A stretch of DNA of 64,000 bases from Pallidibacillus pasinlerensis (GTDB lineage: Bacteria; Bacillota; Bacilli; Bacillales; Caldibacillaceae): positions 1 to 64,000 of the forward strand of contig NZ_JAACYS010000009.1 in assembly GCF_009996845.1 (NCBI RefSeq), read 5' to 3'. Positions 61,308-64,000 of this stretch are shown here, in pieces (within the stretch, counting starts at the first letter, position 1; each line of letters opens with the position of its first letter). A program made the translations under genes and the position numbers. Under the pieces are notes generated by a model. The model was given only the letters and a program-made list of their open reading frames with translations. It was not told the origin of the DNA and did no database searches.

Positions 61308-61398
61308 TCGTTAATTAGGTGAAATCAGGTTTTCCTGTTTCATATATAATATCCCTCGAATTAAAAAATGAGGAAAAAACAAAAAGGAGAGATGCTTG

Positions 61399-61455
61399 AT
61401 GCAAGTAAAAATGACTTTACTTCTAATCAAAATAAAGGACCTAGATCCTGATTAG
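61399..61455 (+). CDS. Leader ORF 2 of the bmrCD-like operon
   Basis: 18 codons: MQVKMTLLLIKIKDLDPD then TAG. AAAAAGGAGAG ends nine bases before this ATG; a second ATG at 61392 (19 codons in another frame) is too close to the ribosome site. It ends 39 bases before the bmrC start. The hydrophobic-basic stretch ending in DLDPD is suited to a ribosome-stalling peptide, but that is inference. Confidence 0.55.
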   Translation: MQVKMTLLLIKIKDLDPD

Positions 61456-61493
61456 TGCGATTATTGTTCAAAATTGAATAGAGGAGTGACAAC

Positions 61494-63248
61494 ATGTTTA
61501 GTGTGTTCAAAAAATTAAGTTGGTTTTTTAAAGCAGAATGGAAACGATATACAGTGGCAATTTTTTGCCTAATCATTGCAAATATTTTAGAAATTTTACC
61601 ACCGATGATTATCGGATTAGCGATTGATGCTATTTTCTTAGGTACATTAACGAGTGATAGATTTATTCTTTATATCGGTCTATTACTTGGTACCGCTATT
61701 ATGAACTATTTAATTTCTTATAAATGGCAATACAATTTATTCGGAGGAGCTTTTGTCGTTGAAAAATCACTACGTTCGAAATTAATGAATCATTTTCTAA
61801 AAATGACACCGACTTTTTATGAGAAAAATCGAACCGGTGATTTAATGGCAAGGGCTACAAATGATTTAAAGTCTATTTCCGAAACAGCTGGATTTGGAAT
61901 TTTAACATTAATTGACTCAACTTTATATATGTTTACGATCATTTTTGCCATGGGGATTCTCGTCTCATGGGAGCTAACACTTGTAAGTATTTTACCTTTA
62001 CCAATTTTAGCAATTACGATGAAAATATTAGGTGATAAAATTCATCAATACTACACCGTTGCCCAAGATGCTTTCGGTGACATGAATGACCGAGTTTTAG
62101 AATCCGTTTCAGGTGTTCGTGTCGTAAGAGCGTATAATCAAGAACGAGCTGAAGAAAAGTTATTCGAAAATATGACTGAAGATGTTTATCAAAAAAATAT
62201 AAAGGTAGAAAAGATTGACGGATTCTTTTTTCCAATCTCACGGATTACGACCGGTATGAGTTATTGTATTGGTTTAGCCTTTGGAACGTACTTAGTTTTT
62301 CAACAAAAAATTACTTTAGGGGACTTAGTTTCCTTTAATGTCTACCTCGGGATGCTCGTTTGGCCGATGTATGCAATTGGAGAATTGATTAATATTATGC
62401 AACGGGGTAATGCTTCGTTAGACCGGGTTCAGGAAACATTAGATTATAATGAAGATGTTCCAGATGCTAATATTGCGCAAATGCGTGATCAACTAAACAA
62501 CATTTACTTTAATAATTACGATTTCCAATACCCACAATCGCAAAGGAAAAATTTACAAAATATATCACTCCGTATTAATAAAGGAGACACGATAGGGATT
62601 GTTGGTAAAACTGGTAGTGGAAAAACAACGGTTATAAAACAGCTTTTGAGAGAGTATCCGTTAGGTTTAGGCGAGCTACTTGTATCAGATGAGCAAATTG
62701 ATCAATTAAAGAAAGAAAATATTTTACAAAAAATTGGCTATGTTCCTCAAGAACCGTTTCTTTTCTCAAGAACAATTCGCGAAAACATTTTATTTGGAAA
62801 AGAAGATGCAACAGAAGAAGAATTGCAAAAGGCAATTCAATTAGCAGACTTTGAAAAAGATTTAGTAATGTTGAAAGATGGTCTAGATACGTTAGTAGGA
62901 GAAAAAGGTGTAGCATTATCTGGTGGTCAAAAGCAGAGAATTTCCATTGCCCGCGCATTAATTAAAGACCCTGAGCTACTTATTTTAGATGACGCTCTTT
63001 CAGCGGTTGACGGTAAAACAGAAGCGAAAATTATTACTAATTTAAGGAAAGAACGGGAAGGAAAAACAACAATTATTACTACCCATCGTCTTTCAGCTGT
63101 TGAAAATGCGCAATGGATTATTGTTTTAGAAGACGGAAAAATTATTGAAGAAGGAACCCATAAAGACCTTCTCAAAATGAATGGTTGGTACAAAGAACAA
63201 TATGACAGACAACAAATGGAACCAGTTCATGAGGAGGTGGGATCATGA
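61494..63248 (+). CDS. bmrC: BmrC-type ABC multidrug exporter subunit
   Basis: 584 residues: exporter domain (EKNRTGDLMARATNDLKSIS coupling region) and ATPase with Walker A GKTGSGKTT, signature LSGGQKQRISIARA and Walker B LLILDDALSAVD, where Asp replaces the catalytic Glu as in B. subtilis BmrC (YheI). GAGGAG precedes the ATG. Overlaps the downstream bmrD-like gene by ATGA. Forms the degenerate half of a heterodimeric drug efflux pump. Confidence 0.9.
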   Translation: MFSVFKKLSWFFKAEWKRYTVAIFCLIIANILEILPPMIIGLAIDAIFLGTLTSDRFILYIGLLLGTAIMNYLISYKWQYNLFGGAFVVEKSLRSKLMNHFLKMTPTFYEKNRTGDLMARATNDLKSISETAGFGILTLIDSTLYMFTIIFAMGILVSWELTLVSILPLPILAITMKILGDKIHQYYTVAQDAFGDMNDRVLESVSGVRVVRAYNQERAEEKLFENMTEDVYQKNIKVEKIDGFFFPISRITTGMSYCIGLAFGTYLVFQQKITLGDLVSFNVYLGMLVWPMYAIGELINIMQRGNASLDRVQETLDYNEDVPDANIAQMRDQLNNIYFNNYDFQYPQSQRKNLQNISLRINKGDTIGIVGKTGSGKTTVIKQLLREYPLGLGELLVSDEQIDQLKKENILQKIGYVPQEPFLFSRTIRENILFGKEDATEEELQKAIQLADFEKDLVMLKDGLDTLVGEKGVALSGGQKQRISIARALIKDPELLILDDALSAVDGKTEAKIITNLRKEREGKTTIITTHRLSAVENAQWIIVLEDGKIIEEGTHKDLLKMNGWYKEQYDRQQMEPVHEEVGS

Positions 63249-64000
63249 CCGGAAAACGATTATTTCAATATGCATTAAAGATGAAAGGTACTATCATTAT
63301 AGCATTGTTCTTATTAACGATTGCGGTCGTGGCTGAAGTGTTAAGTCCATTAGTTGCGAAAAATGTCATCGACAATCATATACTTGGCATTGAAGATCAT
63401 TGGGTTGAAACAGAAGATAGCGACAAATCCGTTGAATTTGCAGAAAAATATTATACAAGAGCGACTTATGTCGAAGAAGAAAAACCGGAAATTTCAGCCA
63501 CGATACTCCAAAGTGGTCGGAGTTTTTACTTTATAGATGAGGAAGTCTCGTTAGAAGGGAAGCGCTCCATTGAAAATGGTATCATGACAATCACCTATGA
63601 TGGGAAAATCGAATCTTATGAAGCTAGGAAACTTACAATCGCCGAAACGATGAATTTTTACAATCCAGAAATACCTACGATTGTTAAGTTGATCGTTATA
63701 TACTTTGGTTTATTTGTTATTGCAGGTGTGTTCCGTTATGGACAATATGTTCTTTTACAAGTGGCAGCGAACCGAATCATCCAAAAGATGCGGAATGCAT
63801 TATTTAAGAAAACACAAACTTTACCAATTTCCTATTTTGATAATGTACCCGCTGGTAAAATCGTTGCCCGAATTACAAATGATACAGAAGCAATTCGCGA
63901 TTTATATGTAGCCGTGTTATCAAACTTTTTCACTGGTTTCGTATATTTAATCGGGATTTATACAGTAATGTTTATTTTAGATGCACGACTAGCAGTTGCC
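63245..64000 (+). CDS. bmrD: BmrD-type ABC multidrug exporter subunit, 3' end beyond window
   Basis: The first 252 residues only. A long extracytoplasmic insertion (about residues 37-135, acidic, NHILGIEDHWVETEDSD onward) sits between the first two membrane helices. This is the hallmark of BmrD/YheH, which is about 670 residues for this reason. The ISYFDNVPAGKIVARITND coupling motif follows. The nucleotide-binding domain lies outside the window. Confidence 0.9.
   Translation, partial: MTGKRLFQYALKMKGTIIIALFLLTIAVVAEVLSPLVAKNVIDNHILGIEDHWVETEDSDKSVEFAEKYYTRATYVEEEKPEISATILQSGRSFYFIDEEVSLEGKRSIENGIMTITYDGKIESYEARKLTIAETMNFYNPEIPTIVKLIVIYFGLFVIAGVFRYGQYVLLQVAANRIIQKMRNALFKKTQTLPISYFDNVPAGKIVARITNDTEAIRDLYVAVLSNFFTGFVYLIGIYTVMFILDARLAVA

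Noticed and set aside
1-64000. tRNA, rRNA or CRISPR arrays
   Set aside because: No cloverleaf-like CCA-ended gene, rRNA segment or regularly spaced repeat-spacer array was found on reading; the tandem repeats at 21501 and 29399 have no spacer-like structure.

Overview
The window is a chromosomal stretch of an AT-rich, low-GC Gram-positive endospore former of the Bacillaceae. The evidence is the gene content (sbcDC, pxpBC, luxS-mccAB, an S-box metY operon, pst genes behind PhoP-type boxes, a YteA-type sporulation protein, YdcC-like and YppC-like remnants, a bmrCD-type exporter), Bacillus-style AGGAGG ribosome binding sites, frequent TTG/GTG starts and many lipoprotein signal peptides. The genus cannot be named from sequence reading alone. 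No rRNA, tRNA or CRISPR array was seen.

Layout. 1-14 kb is mostly intact housekeeping: end of pxpBC (5-oxoprolinase), sbcCD (DNA end processing), a small XRE regulator, lipoproteins, a YhfC-type membrane protease, pdxK, a GNAT enzyme, a rhomboid protease with a small membrane ORF that seems to start at CTG, and a nucleotidyltransferase. 13.7-38.5 kb is a worn, accessory-like tract. It holds an orphan OpuAC-type glycine-betaine-binding protein, an aldo/keto reductase, a MaoC/CitE pair, a large divergent catalase, an M20 amidohydrolase with an MFS partner, a two-component system, a DUF6978-like/DUF1828-1829 gene pair, an NhaC antiporter and an ISLre2-type insertion sequence. Mixed in are at least eight broken genes (cupin, AEC-type permease, CarD-like, osmoprotectant-binding C-terminus, DUF2515/YppC, squalene-hopene cyclase, DUF817, SDR). 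The same tract carries all copies of a short palindromic repeat with core GGGACAGGTCC; several copies begin exactly at a gene's TGA stop codon.

38.5-61 kb returns to core functions. A trio of perfect DnaA boxes lies ahead of mscL. It is followed by an AlaX-type editing protein, yrrT divergent from luxS-mccA-mccB (methyl cycle and reverse transsulfuration), pstSCAB, an MFS exporter, msrA, a DUF2512 protein, yteA, a SAM-I riboswitch ahead of metY and a homoserine dehydrogenase, a first heterodimeric ABC exporter, plsC and a YhdH-type oxidoreductase.

The right end (61.0-64.0 kb) is a BmrCD-type multidrug ABC exporter behind a roughly 450-base leader. The leader has a strong promoter, a 25-codon leader peptide whose ribosome binding site is buried in a hairpin formed with the end of its own ORF, two intrinsic terminators and a second 18-codon ORF. 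This is the best candidate in the window for an antibiotic-responsive attenuation system. Sulfur metabolism is a theme: luxS/mccAB turn homocysteine into cysteine, metY makes homocysteine from O-acetylhomoserine, and hom supplies homoserine under S-box control.
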